Shown: positions 18,062 through 26,866 of the stretch, piece by piece
How the letters are laid out: every line of letters starts with the position of its first letter
How positions within the stretch are numbered: position 1 is the first letter of the stretch
NCBI RefSeq assembly: GCF_018613605.1
Contig: NZ_JAGGPU010000002.1
Coordinates: 1 to 64,000, forward strand
Direction of reading: 5' to 3'
DNA length: 64,000 bases
Origin: Pedobacter sp. ISL-64
GTDB lineage: Bacteria; Bacteroidota; Bacteroidia; Sphingobacteriales; Sphingobacteriaceae
Notes under the pieces: generated by a model
Database searches by the model: none
Told to the model about the DNA's origin: nothing
The model's input: the letters and a program-made list of their open reading frames with translations, nothing else
Translations under genes and position numbers: made by a program

Positions 18062-19363
18062 ATGGCAACTGTTAGCGCCAAGGTGTACGAACACCACAAA
18101 AAAGCAGATGGAACTTATAACGTCAAAATCTGCGTCCATCACAAAGACCAAAGAAAGTTTATTGACACTAACCACTATGTCGTCAAAAAACAATTAACGG
18201 CAAAAATGAAGGTCAAAGACAATTTTGTAAATGACCTTATTGACGATCAACTAAAAGGCTATCGCAAGGTTATCAGCGAGCTGGGGGAAAAACTCAATTT
18301 CTTTAATGCGGAATCTTTAAGGGACTACCTCCGTGAAAAGGATAGTGATGTCGATTTCATTAAATTCTGCGCTATGCATATTGAGCAGACGTTTAAAGAA
18401 GGAAGAACCGGCACAGCACATAACCATCGCAAAATACGCAATAGTTTGATCGATTATTTTAAAAGGGATTCTGTCTCGATTAACGAGATCAATTCAAACA
18501 TGCTAGCTTCTTATGAACGGTATCTAAGGAGTGAGCGCACGATGACACGCGCTGTTACAAAGGATGGTCAGACCAAAGAAAAAACAGTAAAAGGCCTATC
18601 TGATAGTGGACTGCATAACCATATGCGCGACCTCCGAACCCTATTCAATGCGGCACGAAACCTTTACAACGACGAGGATTTAGGGATTTACCGGATCAAA
18701 CATTATCCTTTTAAAAAGTACAAGATTGGTAGTGCTCCCTTAACAAAAAAAAGAAACAACACTTTGGAACAGGTGTTGGCGATAAGATACAGTATAACAA
18801 AACCCGGGAGCCGTGCGGAATTAGCAAAAGAACTCTACATGCTTTCGTTCTATTTGTGCGGCATTAATGCAGTTGATTTGTACTACCTAGATAAAAAAGA
18901 CATCAAAAACGGCCGGATCGATTACAACCGCTCAAAAACAGAAGGCAGAAGAAAGGATAATGCCTTTATCAGTATAAAGATCGTAGAGGAAGCCAAACCT
19001 TTGTTAGAAAAATATATTGAAAAACTTTCAGTCCGCTATGTTGATTCTGATGGACTAAACAGGGCCTTGGGAATGGGAATGAAACATCTTCGGAAACTTA
19101 CAGGCATTGATAAACTTACATTGTATTGGGCTAGACATACTTTTGCAACTATAGCACGCAACGCATGCCGCATTAGTAAGGATGATGTGGCTCTAGCCCT
19201 TAACCACGTAGACGATGAGCACCGCACGACAGATATCTATATTGAAAAAGATTGGAGTATCGTTGATGACGTACAGATTAAAGTTATAGGCCTATTAAGG
19301 AAGCTAGTCATAAAGGTAGCTGCAAAACAAAAGAAAGAAGCATCACTAAAAAAGGCTGCGTAA
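18062..19363 (+). CDS. Tyrosine site-specific recombinase (integrase 3 of 3)
   Basis: A 433-residue recombinase, paralogous to integrases 1 and 2. Its catalytic set is the most canonical of the three: CGINAVD, RSKTEG, YWARHTFATIARNA, LNHVD and TDIYIEKDW with the nucleophile Tyr. The tail ends in a Lys/Ala-rich helix. It is the recombinase nearest the tRNA-Met att-like fragment and the first gene of the downstream cargo, so I take it as the best candidate for the integrase of the conjugative element whose transfer genes begin near 52 kb. A terminator at 19371 closes the transcript. Confidence 0.9.
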   Translation: MATVSAKVYEHHKKADGTYNVKICVHHKDQRKFIDTNHYVVKKQLTAKMKVKDNFVNDLIDDQLKGYRKVISELGEKLNFFNAESLRDYLREKDSDVDFIKFCAMHIEQTFKEGRTGTAHNHRKIRNSLIDYFKRDSVSINEINSNMLASYERYLRSERTMTRAVTKDGQTKEKTVKGLSDSGLHNHMRDLRTLFNAARNLYNDEDLGIYRIKHYPFKKYKIGSAPLTKKRNNTLEQVLAIRYSITKPGSRAELAKELYMLSFYLCGINAVDLYYLDKKDIKNGRIDYNRSKTEGRRKDNAFISIKIVEEAKPLLEKYIEKLSVRYVDSDGLNRALGMGMKHLRKLTGIDKLTLYWARHTFATIARNACRISKDDVALALNHVDDEHRTTDIYIEKDWSIVDDVQIKVIGLLRKLVIKVAAKQKKEASLKKAA

Positions 19364-19370
19364 AATTGAC

Positions 19371-19409
19371 ACCTGCATGGTCTAGTTATTGGACCGTGCA
19401 GGTTTGTTT
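19371..19409 (+). terminator. Intrinsic terminator after integrase 3
   Basis: ACCTGCATGGTCTA and TGGACCGTGCAGGT pair over a 5-base loop with two G-T/mismatch positions, followed by TTGTTT. It starts 8 bases after the stop codon. Confidence 0.8.
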
Positions 19410-19438
19410 ATTAATTTAAAACCCCAAATTTGAATATC

Positions 19439-19608
19439 ATGAAAAATCTGATTTTATTTTTCCTGACTAGTATTATTGCCACGGGGCATTTCTGGCAGGC
19501 ACAACTATGAAAAATCCCTTGCCGGCCTTTATTGTGGCATTCGGCGTGTGGATGCTCTTTGTTTACCGGATAGCCCGGAAATGGAGATTGGCTTTTTTTG
19601 TTCAATAA
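19439..19608 (+). CDS. Two overlapping micro-ORFs (hydrophobic peptides)
   Basis: ATG 19439 opens a 23-residue hydrophobic peptide (MKNLILFFLTSIIATGHFWQ..) whose TGA stop at 19508 overlaps the ATG at 19507 of a second peptide of 33 residues (MKNPLPAFIVAFGVWMLF.., stop 19606-19608). The ATGA overlap and the membrane-peptide character of both suggest possible coupled translation, but there is no recognisable family and they could be chance frames. No minus-strand gene is supported here. Confidence 0.25.
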
Positions 19609-19948
19609 AATGAATCTACAGGATTAACTTACCAATAAGTTGTTTAATCGCTAGACACGTAATTCTAATTGAGCGAGAAATGGAGACAGCTAATGATATC
19701 TATATTCAATTACGTTAAAACTCTGTCCAGCTGTTCTCGTATGTTTAAGCACAAATTAAAGCCAGCATTCCAATGCTGATCAAAAGTATACAAATTGTAT
19801 ACTCCTTCTGACTGCCTATGTCATATGAAGTAAGATCTTCAAGATTTACCTAGCATTCAAACAATCGAGCTTAAACTAGATTTACGAATAATTAATCATG
19901 TTCAGGTCGATTAATCGAAGCAAAAAAAAAATATAAAAAATAATTAGG
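19609..19948. other. Intergenic region, no supported gene
   Basis: AT-rich sequence between the integrase block and the TetR-controlled operon. I see no coding frame with family resemblance, only weak inverted pairs such as GAGACAGCT (about 19684) with AGCTGTTCTC (about 19730). Confidence 0.4.
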
Positions 19949-19975
19949 TTATTCCGACCGAACGGTCTATATTTG
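19949..19975 (+). promoter_or_regulatory. Promoter with embedded TetR half-site operator
   Basis: TATATTTG at 19968-19975 matches the Bacteroidota -7 box TAnnTTTG. Immediately upstream is TTCCGACCGAACGGTCT, whose left half TCCGACCG is identical to the left half of the perfect palindrome at 20598-20623 and whose right half CGGTC is inverted. The operator would cover the spacer just upstream of the -7 box, which suits autorepression of the following tetR gene. Confidence 0.65.
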
Positions 19976-19996
19976 ACCTATCAATTTAATTCAGAA

Positions 19997-20584
19997 ATGA
20001 CAAAATCAGAAAGAACCAAGCAATTTATCATCGAACAATCCGCTCCATTATTTAATACCAAGGGGATTGCCGGAACCGCTATGAGTGATGTGATGGAGGT
20101 TACTAAATTGGCAAAAGGCAGTCTTTACGGACACTTCGACAGCAAAGATGAGCTGTCTTATGCAGTCGTAGATTTTAATCTTTCAAAACTGGTGGGCAGA
20201 GTTGAACAGGCGGTGAATAGGGAGAGTTCAGCAAAAGATAAGCTTCTGGCTTTCCTGGACACTTTTGCTACTCCAATGCAATTTCCTGTAGAGGGGGGGT
20301 GCCCAATGGTGAATTTCGGGAGTGAATCTGACGACACGAACCCAGTTGTCAGGTCAAAAGTTAAAGCCACAATTTTGAGTGCCCAGGCCAGGATCGCAGC
20401 GATTATTGAATATGGGATCGCAAGAAAAGAATTTAAATCCACTTTCAACGCCAGCGAATTTGCTATTAAAATGATGACCCTCATAGAGGGGGGAGTACTG
20501 ATTGGACGCGTGCTGGAGAGCAATACTCAAATGGAAACCATTATTGCGATCCTTAAAAAAGAAATCAGTCAAGAGCTAAGCTGA
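19997..20584 (+). CDS. TetR/AcrR-family repressor 1
   Basis: A 195-residue TetR-type regulator. The N-terminal HTH spans about residues 3-50 (IIEQSAPLFNTKGIAGTAMS, LAKGSLYGHFDSKDEL), followed by an all-helical ligand domain with the GGCPMVNFGSE segment typical of the group that controls oxidoreductase and hydrolase genes. I start it at ATG 19997 rather than the upstream TTG at 19973, because the -7 box ends at 19975 and a transcript would begin after that TTG. It lies first in a co-oriented gene series with operator-like sequences on both sides, so it probably represses itself and the downstream operon. Confidence 0.85.
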   Translation: MTKSERTKQFIIEQSAPLFNTKGIAGTAMSDVMEVTKLAKGSLYGHFDSKDELSYAVVDFNLSKLVGRVEQAVNRESSAKDKLLAFLDTFATPMQFPVEGGCPMVNFGSESDDTNPVVRSKVKATILSAQARIAAIIEYGIARKEFKSTFNASEFAIKMMTLIEGGVLIGRVLESNTQMETIIAILKKEISQELS

Positions 20585-20597
20585 TTTTTTTGTCAAG

Positions 20598-20623
20598 TTT
20601 TAGTCCGACCGGTCGGACTAAAA
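20598..20623. promoter_or_regulatory. Perfect 26-bp palindromic operator
   Basis: Centred on GACC|GGTC, the palindrome reads AGTCCGACCGGTCGGACT in its core and extends with T/A pairs to 26 bp without a mismatch. It lies 14 bases after the tetR stop and 53 bases before the hydrolase ATG, where the operon promoter must be. GACCG-type arms shared with 19949-19967 point to the adjacent TetR as the ligand. Confidence 0.8.
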
Positions 20624-20675
20624 ACCAATTAAAATAATAAGTCAACAAATAACAACCATAAAAAACAAGAACAAC

Positions 20676-21473
20676 ATGAAAAAGTTAACTTCCATTTTCG
20701 CCATCATTCTATTGGCCACAACGTTTGCCTTTGCGCAAACCACAATTAATGCTAACCCCGCCAACATCGTGATCGTTCACGGCTCGTGGTCCTCGGCTGC
20801 TGACTGGGAGGCTGTCTCCGCTAAACTAAGAGCAGACGGCAATCAGGTGACAGTAGTTAACCTGCCCGGACATGGAACCGACCAAACCTCCATCACCTCC
20901 ATTAGTCTCCAGGGATATGTAGATGCAGTTAAAAAAGCCATCAATGGAAGCAAGGAAATCGTTTTGGTAGGCCATAGCTTCGGAGGTATTGTGGTTAGCG
21001 CTGTTGCTGAACAGATTCCATTGCAGATTAAAAAACTCGTTTACGTGGCTGCCTATATCCCGCAAAACGGCGAGAGTCTGCTTACTATCGCCAATACCGA
21101 TGCAGCAAGCCAAGTGGGTAAATATCTTCAAATTGACGAAAAGGCTGGGATCGCGGGCATTGCAAAAGAAGGAATTGCCAGCACTTTCGTAGCTGATGCA
21201 CCCAAAGGTGTGCAAGACTATGTAACTACGCATTTCAGGGCTGAGCCCTTAGTGCCCCTGGCTTCTCCGGTTATGCTTAGTGCAGCCAATTTCGGGCGTG
21301 TCGCCAAGATTTACATCCATACCTATAATGACCAGGTAAATAGCTTAGCGTTGCAGCAAAAAATGGTTAAAGCAACTGACATTACCCGATTTTACGGGTT
21401 GCCTTCGAGCCATACTCCGTTCGTATCTATGCCGCTCACGCTTGCCGCTATTATCGCAGGCGAAGCCAAGTAA
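20676..21473 (+). CDS. Exported alpha/beta hydrolase
   Basis: A 265-residue serine hydrolase with a cleavable signal peptide (MKKLTSIFAIILLATTFAFA), so it should act in the periplasm or outside. The fold markers are the oxyanion region VIVHGSW at about 33-38, the nucleophile elbow GHSFGG with Ser101, and a C-terminal His in SSHTPF near 249. It resembles salicylate-esterase-type AB hydrolases (PF12697 group). It is the first gene after the palindromic operator, and at least eight co-oriented genes follow with short gaps. Substrate unknown; an ester or lactone xenobiotic is a reasonable guess. Confidence 0.85.
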   Translation: MKKLTSIFAIILLATTFAFAQTTINANPANIVIVHGSWSSAADWEAVSAKLRADGNQVTVVNLPGHGTDQTSITSISLQGYVDAVKKAINGSKEIVLVGHSFGGIVVSAVAEQIPLQIKKLVYVAAYIPQNGESLLTIANTDAASQVGKYLQIDEKAGIAGIAKEGIASTFVADAPKGVQDYVTTHFRAEPLVPLASPVMLSAANFGRVAKIYIHTYNDQVNSLALQQKMVKATDITRFYGLPSSHTPFVSMPLTLAAIIAGEAK

Positions 21474-21502
21474 CAAAAATTATTCCTCAAAACTAAAGTA
21501 CA

Positions 21503-22306
21503 ATGAACTCAAACCTACAATTCAGCGGACTCATTCCTCAACACTACCAGGAGCTGCTAGCGCCTTTTCTATTTGACGGCTTCTCCCGAGATCTGGTTGA
21601 CCGGATAAATTTTGTGGGTGTCCGCGACGTGCTGGAACTGGCCAGTGGAACAGGCAGCCTGACCTACAATTTACTTCAAAAGTTGCCAGCCGAAGCGCAT
21701 TTACTGGCTACTGATCTGGAACGCAGTATGCTGGAAGTGGCAAGTCAAAGACTCGAGTCTGAACATTTATCCTGGGACGTAGTGGATATGACCAGCATAC
21801 CTTATGTCGACGAGCAGTTTGACCTGATTGTTTGCCAGTTCGGCCTGATGCTGGTGCCGGATAAATTAAAGGCGCTTACGGAAATGCGACGGGTATTGAA
21901 AAAGGGCGGCAGGCTGGTGTTTAGTGTTTGGGCGGATATCCAGGACAATGCGGTTTGGGAGATCAGTGGGAAAGTTATCGAAAGCTTTCTAGGAGCCAAC
22001 CCGATGCTCCAAAATCCCGGTCCTTTTTCCCTGGCAAACAAAGATGACGCGACTGATCTGCTTGAAAAAGCAGGTTTCGAAAACAGCACGGTTACTTCAG
22101 TCGCTCACAATGGCACCATTGAAAGCGCAGCGATGTCAGCCGGTGGCATGATACAGGGACTTCCGGTCTTTATGGCAATCAATAAAAGAGATCCTGCACT
22201 GGTGTCTCAAATTGTGAAGGCACTGGAATCCAAACTGGAATCAACTCTAGGTAACCATCCGCTAATATCCCCGTTACGGGCCTTAGTGTTTGAAAACGTT
22301 AAATAA
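21503..22306 (+). CDS. Class I SAM-dependent methyltransferase
   Basis: A 267-residue soluble methyltransferase. Motif I is LELASGTGSL near residue 47, the acidic end of strand 2 is ATDLERSM, motif II/III is FDLIVCQFGLMLVPDK, and EMRRVLKKGGRLVFSVW is the post-motif usual in Methyltransf_11-type enzymes. It lies 29 bases after the hydrolase and 18 bases before the next gene, so it is part of the operon. The methyl acceptor is unknown. Confidence 0.85.
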   Translation: MNSNLQFSGLIPQHYQELLAPFLFDGFSRDLVDRINFVGVRDVLELASGTGSLTYNLLQKLPAEAHLLATDLERSMLEVASQRLESEHLSWDVVDMTSIPYVDEQFDLIVCQFGLMLVPDKLKALTEMRRVLKKGGRLVFSVWADIQDNAVWEISGKVIESFLGANPMLQNPGPFSLANKDDATDLLEKAGFENSTVTSVAHNGTIESAAMSAGGMIQGLPVFMAINKRDPALVSQIVKALESKLESTLGNHPLISPLRALVFENVK

Positions 22307-22324
22307 AATTTAAAACAAAAAAAA

Positions 22325-23032
22325 ATGGAAAATATAGCTTGGTACGTATACGTACTTTTTTCAGCAACGGTTGTCCTTTCGGCGTGGCTATTCATTAAGG
22401 CAACCGGTTATTCTAAAACCGGCATCATTATGATCATTGTCTGGACAATAATCCAGTCCGGGCTTGGCTTATCCGGGTTCTACAGTAATACCGATTCACT
22501 GACTTCCCGGTTTCCCCTGCTTGTCATTCCACCGGTGCTGTTCCTGGGCTCGCGGTTTTTTACAGTAAGCGGAAAAGCATTTATTGATGGGTTGGATCTA
22601 AAAACACTAACCATATTCCACATCATCAGAATTCCGGTGGAAGTTACCCTTTTGTTCTTGTTCCTTGGAAATGCTATTCCCGAGGCCATGACCTTTGAAG
22701 GAAGGAACTTTGATATCCTTTCAGGTCTTTCAGCACCTGTAATCTACTATTTTGCCTTCGTCAAAAAGAGTCTTGGCAAAACTGCAATGATCATCTGGAA
22801 TGTCATCTGCATAGTTTTGTTGCTAAGCGTTGTAACTAGCGCTGTCTTATCCCTTCCTGAAAGATACAACCAGTTTGGTTTTGAACAGCCCAACATTGGT
22901 GTCGGATTCTTTCCCTTTCTCTTGCTTCCTGCCTTGCTTGTTCCGCTGGCATTATTCTCGGGCGCTGCTGCCATCAGGCAACTCGTTTTAAACAAAAATT
23001 TCACCTTTAAAAATCAAAATCATGAAAACTGA
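22325..23032 (+). CDS. Hypothetical polytopic membrane protein
   Basis: A 235-residue protein with about six or seven hydrophobic segments (for example YVLFSATVVLSAWLF, IIMIIVWTIIQSGLGL, LLVIPPVLFLGS, FFPFLLLPALLVPLALF). I do not recognise a named family. It overlaps the following DUF302 gene by 11 bases, which indicates translational coupling within the TetR-controlled operon. Confidence 0.75.
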   Translation: MENIAWYVYVLFSATVVLSAWLFIKATGYSKTGIIMIIVWTIIQSGLGLSGFYSNTDSLTSRFPLLVIPPVLFLGSRFFTVSGKAFIDGLDLKTLTIFHIIRIPVEVTLLFLFLGNAIPEAMTFEGRNFDILSGLSAPVIYYFAFVKKSLGKTAMIIWNVICIVLLLSVVTSAVLSLPERYNQFGFEQPNIGVGFFPFLLLPALLVPLALFSGAAAIRQLVLNKNFTFKNQNHEN

Positions 23033-23513
23033 ATACTTCGTTACCCACCTGTCCGTACCGCTTAAATCCAACTATCAGGCTTTTACACAGGAATTAGAAA
23101 AGGCACTTGGAAAACTCGATCTGCCTGCCCTTGCCAAGGCAGGGCATGACTCCAAAGCCACCGAACTAGCGATTATGGCGATGCAGGGCGAAGAAGGAAT
23201 GACGTTGTTTAACTTGGAAGACCTGGGCCAATTGCTCAGTTTAAACGGACCACCCAGAACAGGCAAAAGATATTTTGTCGGTAATTACCAGCGTGCCTCC
23301 CAGATCATCAGCAGCGACATCCGCCTTGGCTTATATGCACCACTTCGTGTTTTGGTATACGAAACGGAAAACGGAAGCGCACACGTCGAATATGAACTCC
23401 CATCTTCCCAATTTTCAAGGTTCGGGGTTGAACTGATTACCAAGTCGGGCCTGGGCTTGGATGGAAAACTGGAACGACTGATTGCAGCCTGCGACCTGCG
23501 TGCATCAAAATAG
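23022..23513 (+). CDS. DUF302 family protein
   Basis: A 163-residue soluble protein with the DUF302 pattern: RYFVGNYQRASQII, YAPLRVLVYETENG and VEYELPSSQFSRFG in the central part. DUF302 proteins are small, of unknown function, and frequently lie in redox or stress operons. The start at 23022 lies inside the end of the preceding membrane-protein gene. The stop is 7 bases before the next start. Confidence 0.75.
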   Translation: MKTEYFVTHLSVPLKSNYQAFTQELEKALGKLDLPALAKAGHDSKATELAIMAMQGEEGMTLFNLEDLGQLLSLNGPPRTGKRYFVGNYQRASQIISSDIRLGLYAPLRVLVYETENGSAHVEYELPSSQFSRFGVELITKSGLGLDGKLERLIAACDLRASK

Positions 23514-23520
23514 GTAACTG

Positions 23521-23985
23521 ATGGAAATTGCAAATCAAAATACAGCCAAACTTGGCAGATTAAACAGAACATTGGTCATCCTGGCGATTATTGTACACCT
23601 GTTATTCTTTCTGTTGGAAGCTATTTTCTGGATGATGCCAGAGGTTCATACGGTATTGATTGAAAAGTTGAATAACCCAGTGTCATCAACGGTATACGTC
23701 CAGGCATTGACTTTAAAAAATCTGTTCATCAATCAGGGATTTTACAACCTGTTTCTGGTTTGCGCAGGGGTATGGGGATTACGACTTCTACAGGTGAAGA
23801 AAGTCTCAGAAGGATACGCAGTACTAATCTTGTTGTGTTTTTCTGCCGCCGGAGCGGGGGTCGTCCTGGCATTAAGTACAAAGGCCTATATCTTGGCAGT
23901 CCTTCAGGCTGCGCCGTCTCTGTTGGCACTTATCCGCTTGTATCCGGTATTTCAAAAGCTCACAAATTCAATAAATCACGATTAA
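23521..23985 (+). CDS. DUF1304 family membrane protein
   Basis: A 154-residue inner-membrane protein with four hydrophobic segments. The pattern LVILAIIVHLLFFLLEAIFW near residues 17-40 and FINQGFYNLFLVCAGVWG near 68-85 is characteristic of DUF1304, whose function is unknown. It is 25 residues longer at the N-terminus than the usual 120-residue family members. It is tightly packed between DUF302 and an NmrA-like gene. Confidence 0.8.
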   Translation: MEIANQNTAKLGRLNRTLVILAIIVHLLFFLLEAIFWMMPEVHTVLIEKLNNPVSSTVYVQALTLKNLFINQGFYNLFLVCAGVWGLRLLQVKKVSEGYAVLILLCFSAAGAGVVLALSTKAYILAVLQAAPSLLALIRLYPVFQKLTNSINHD

Positions 23986-23991
23986 AAGATA

Positions 23992-24873
23992 ATGACAATG
24001 AAAAATCAAGTATTAATTACCGGGGCTACCGGAAATACCGGCGGTCATGCCGTAAAATACCTTTTGGAACAAGGCGTTCCTGTCAGGGCACTAGTCCATA
24101 AACTAGATGGCCGATCTGATGCACTTGTTGCTTTAGGAGTTGAGGTGGTGTTAGGTGACCTGTCCGATCTGGAATCTGTAAGTGCCGCCATGAAAGACAT
24201 CTCTAGCGCATTCTTTGTCTATCCAATCACACAACCAGGCATCATTGAGGCTACGGCATATTTTGCGCAGGCCGCCGCAGAAAATGGTGTAGCACATATT
24301 GTGAACCTTTCCCAGTTTGGGGCGCACCGTCATGTAAGAAGTCATGGCGCACAAAACCACTGGATTGCTGAGAGGGTCTTCGAACGGTCTGGGGTACCAG
24401 TAACGCAGCTGCGCCCAACCCTGTTCGCAGAATGGTTCCTATACCAGTCGACGATGATCAGCTCACAGCGCAAATTTTTTCTTCCTTTTGGCGATGCCCG
24501 ATATGCGCCGATAGCTACCGAAGATATCGGACGTGTGGTGGCGGCAATATTGGCAGAACCAGCTCCCCACGCCGGCAAGAGCTATGATTTGTTTGGGCCA
24601 AAAATCTTAAATATGGCAGAGATCGCAGCCATCTTTTCCGAGCAGCTGGAGAGTACAGTGACCTACGTCCCAATTGATACAGATACCTTCGTCGGCATTG
24701 TTAAAACGGCTATGAACGCAGGCCCTTATTTCCTGCAGCACGTGACATCGCTTGGTCAGGACCTCAAGGAAGGCAGGGCGGCTGGGATGAATGATTTGGT
24801 GGAAACCCTAACCGGACAGAAACCAATGGAGATATCAGAATTTATTCATAAAAACAAAGCAGCATTCGCTTAA
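23992..24873 (+). CDS. NmrA-like NAD(P)-binding protein 1
   Basis: A 293-residue atypical short-chain-dehydrogenase (NmrA/NAD(P)H azoreductase-like) protein. The nucleotide motif is TGATGNTGG at about residues 9-17, followed by VRALVHKLDGRS, which would contact the adenosine phosphate, GDLSDLESV, and LRPTLFAEWFLYQS. No catalytic YxxxK is obvious, as usual for NmrA regulators and reductases. It is a close paralogue of the protein at 25316, with a DinB gene between them. ATG 23992 and ATG 23998 are both possible. Confidence 0.85.
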   Translation: MTMKNQVLITGATGNTGGHAVKYLLEQGVPVRALVHKLDGRSDALVALGVEVVLGDLSDLESVSAAMKDISSAFFVYPITQPGIIEATAYFAQAAAENGVAHIVNLSQFGAHRHVRSHGAQNHWIAERVFERSGVPVTQLRPTLFAEWFLYQSTMISSQRKFFLPFGDARYAPIATEDIGRVVAAILAEPAPHAGKSYDLFGPKILNMAEIAAIFSEQLESTVTYVPIDTDTFVGIVKTAMNAGPYFLQHVTSLGQDLKEGRAAGMNDLVETLTGQKPMEISEFIHKNKAAFA

Positions 24874-24890
24874 AGAATAAACCAACGGCC

Positions 24891-25301
24891 ATGGAACAAT
24901 ACCTAGCAGCATTAACGGCAAACAGAGCATCACTAAACGAGCGCACCCGGAGCCTTACCGGCGCACAACTTAACTGGGTACCTCCGGGGCATCAGAATAA
25001 CATCATCTGGAATATGGGTCACATGCTTGTTGTAAGTGAAAACATATTGTATAAACTTTCACCGCACAGCAGGCCAGTACATCCCTTTGAGATCGCGCAA
25101 TTCGGCAGGAACATTAAGCCTGAGCATATTGTCCTGGAACAGGAAATATCTCAGATCAGTCAGGCATTGTTGAAAACTGCCCGGACTTTCAAAGGAGCTC
25201 CCGAAGCGACTGTCAGCAAAGAGCGGTTACAGTTTCTATTGTTCCACGAAAGCCTTCACCACCAGACTATTGATAAAATTATACAACAATTAACCATTTA
25301 A
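24891..25301 (+). CDS. DinB-superfamily protein
   Basis: A 136-residue four-helix-bundle protein. HQNNIIWNMGHMLVVSENIL holds the first metal-ligand histidine region and ESLHHQTIDKI the C-terminal one, as in DinB/YfiT metal-dependent transferases. Family members include bacillithiol and mycothiol S-transferases, so a thiol-transfer detoxification role is possible. It begins 18 bases after the first NmrA-like gene. Confidence 0.8.
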   Translation: MEQYLAALTANRASLNERTRSLTGAQLNWVPPGHQNNIIWNMGHMLVVSENILYKLSPHSRPVHPFEIAQFGRNIKPEHIVLEQEISQISQALLKTARTFKGAPEATVSKERLQFLLFHESLHHQTIDKIIQQLTI

Positions 25302-25315
25302 AAAATTAAACCATC

Positions 25316-26185
25316 ATGGAAACAAAAGTATTAGTCACTGGCGCTACCGGCGCTACAGGCAAAAATGCCATCATCAAACTCGTTGAACTGAACATCCCTG
25401 TAAGGGCACTTGTTCATAAAATAGATGCCCGTTCTGCTGAACTTGCCGCCCTGGGAGTTGAGATCGTGGAAGGCGACTTATCAGATCTAAACTCGGTAAG
25501 TGCCGCTTTAAAAGGAATTAGCGCTGCCTATTTTGTCTACCCGATACAAGTTCCGGGTTTGATCGAGGCGACGGCATATTTCATTCAGGCCGCATTAGAA
25601 GAAAATGTTGGTCATATCGTAAACATGTCCCAAAGAACTGCAAGGAGAAATTCCCCTAGTCATGCAGCGCAAAACCACTGGATCTCCGAACGTTTATTTG
25701 ACCAATCAGGAATACCCGTAACCCATTTACGCCCAACACTATTTGCCGAATGGCTTTCTTATTTCGCCGGTGAGATAAAAGGGAACAACAGACTGATCTC
25801 TCCGTTTACTGATATCGCTTATGCCCCGATCGCTGGAGAAGATACCGGCCGGGTGATCGCCTCTATTCTTGCCGATCCAGAATCATTTGCCGGACAGACG
25901 TTAGAGTTGTATGGCCCGGAGGAATTAACCCAGGAGCAGGTTACAGAACAGTTATCGGAGGTATTGGGAAGAAAAATTACCTATATCCCGATGGAGATAG
26001 ACGCTTTCGGAGAAGTCTTAAAACAATATTTTACTCCATATTTTGTACAGCACATTGGGGGAGTTGCACAAGACTTCAAGAGCGGCATATCAGGTGGGAT
26101 GAACAAACACGTTGAACAGATTACCGGCCAATATCCCATATCCATCAGGGATTACATTCAGAAAAACATTGCGCTCTTCAAATAA
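25316..26185 (+). CDS. NmrA-like NAD(P)-binding protein 2
   Basis: A 289-residue paralogue of the NmrA-like protein at 23992, with TGATGATGK as the nucleotide-binding loop, VRALVHKIDARS, GDLSDLNSVSAALKGI and THLRPTLFAEWLSYFAG. The Asn-to-Ala and Gly-to-Lys changes in the loop separate it from copy 1, so the pair may differ in cofactor or ligand. It ends the tightly spaced part of the operon; the next gene begins 63 bases later. Confidence 0.85.
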   Translation: METKVLVTGATGATGKNAIIKLVELNIPVRALVHKIDARSAELAALGVEIVEGDLSDLNSVSAALKGISAAYFVYPIQVPGLIEATAYFIQAALEENVGHIVNMSQRTARRNSPSHAAQNHWISERLFDQSGIPVTHLRPTLFAEWLSYFAGEIKGNNRLISPFTDIAYAPIAGEDTGRVIASILADPESFAGQTLELYGPEELTQEQVTEQLSEVLGRKITYIPMEIDAFGEVLKQYFTPYFVQHIGGVAQDFKSGISGGMNKHVEQITGQYPISIRDYIQKNIALFK

Positions 26186-26248
26186 TCCTAACTAATTCCA
26201 TTACTCAGGCATTTTGAGGCGTCATCAAAACATCCTTTTATAATAGAT

Positions 26249-26839
26249 ATGTCAAAAGCAGAACGAACACGTCAATACATCATTGAGAAAACGGCACCCT
26301 TATTTAACAGGAAAGGTTATGTCGGAACGACCATGAGTGACATCATGGAAGTAACCGGCCTTTCCAAAGGAGGCATATACGGTAGTTTTGCGAAAAAAGA
26401 CGAGGTGATGGTCGCCGCCTTCCGGTTCAACCATCAGAGGCTGCAGGACAATTTTAACAAAAAATTGAAAGCGAAGGTCAGTTTTAAAGAGAAATTACTG
26501 GCCTACCCTCAGCACTATAAGGGATATTTCGAGCATTTGATGCGAAGTGGAGGTTGCCCTATCCAGAACACTGCCATTGAAGCAGATGACACGCATCCCC
26601 TGTTGAAAAAATTGGCCGGAGATGCACTTGAAGTTTGGAAAAAACAACTGATCGGTTTCATTGAAGGAGGCATAGCGAGAGGGGAGTTTTCTGCTAGAGC
26701 AATTGATCCCGAACGGACTGCGCTAACCATCATATCCGCCATTGAGGGTGCTGTAATGGTTTCGATGTTATCCGGAAAAACCAGCGAATTAGGGCTGGTG
26801 ATGGATTCTGTAACCAAGCTAATCACAGACCTAGACTAA
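26249..26839 (+). CDS. TetR/AcrR-family repressor 2
   Basis: A 196-residue TetR-type regulator whose HTH (IIEKTAPLFNRKGYVGTTMS, GLSKGGIYGSFAKKDEV) is clearly related to TetR 1, and the GGCPIQNTAIEADDTHP segment aligns with GGCPMVNFGSESDDTNP there. It is followed after 27 bases by a multidrug exporter gene, a classical repressor-pump arrangement. No obvious palindromic operator is seen in the 63 bases upstream. Confidence 0.85.
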   Translation: MSKAERTRQYIIEKTAPLFNRKGYVGTTMSDIMEVTGLSKGGIYGSFAKKDEVMVAAFRFNHQRLQDNFNKKLKAKVSFKEKLLAYPQHYKGYFEHLMRSGGCPIQNTAIEADDTHPLLKKLAGDALEVWKKQLIGFIEGGIARGEFSARAIDPERTALTIISAIEGAVMVSMLSGKTSELGLVMDSVTKLITDLD

Positions 26840-26866
26840 CTTACTAATTGCCCATATATAGTTTAC

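Noticed and set aside
19411..19605. 64-codon frame on the minus strand
   Set aside because: It overlaps the integrase terminator region and has no protein-like motif; the plus-strand micro-ORFs are slightly more plausible.
23760..24101. 113-codon plus-strand frame overlapping DUF1304 and NmrA genes
   Set aside because: It is a shifted frame over two well-supported genes.
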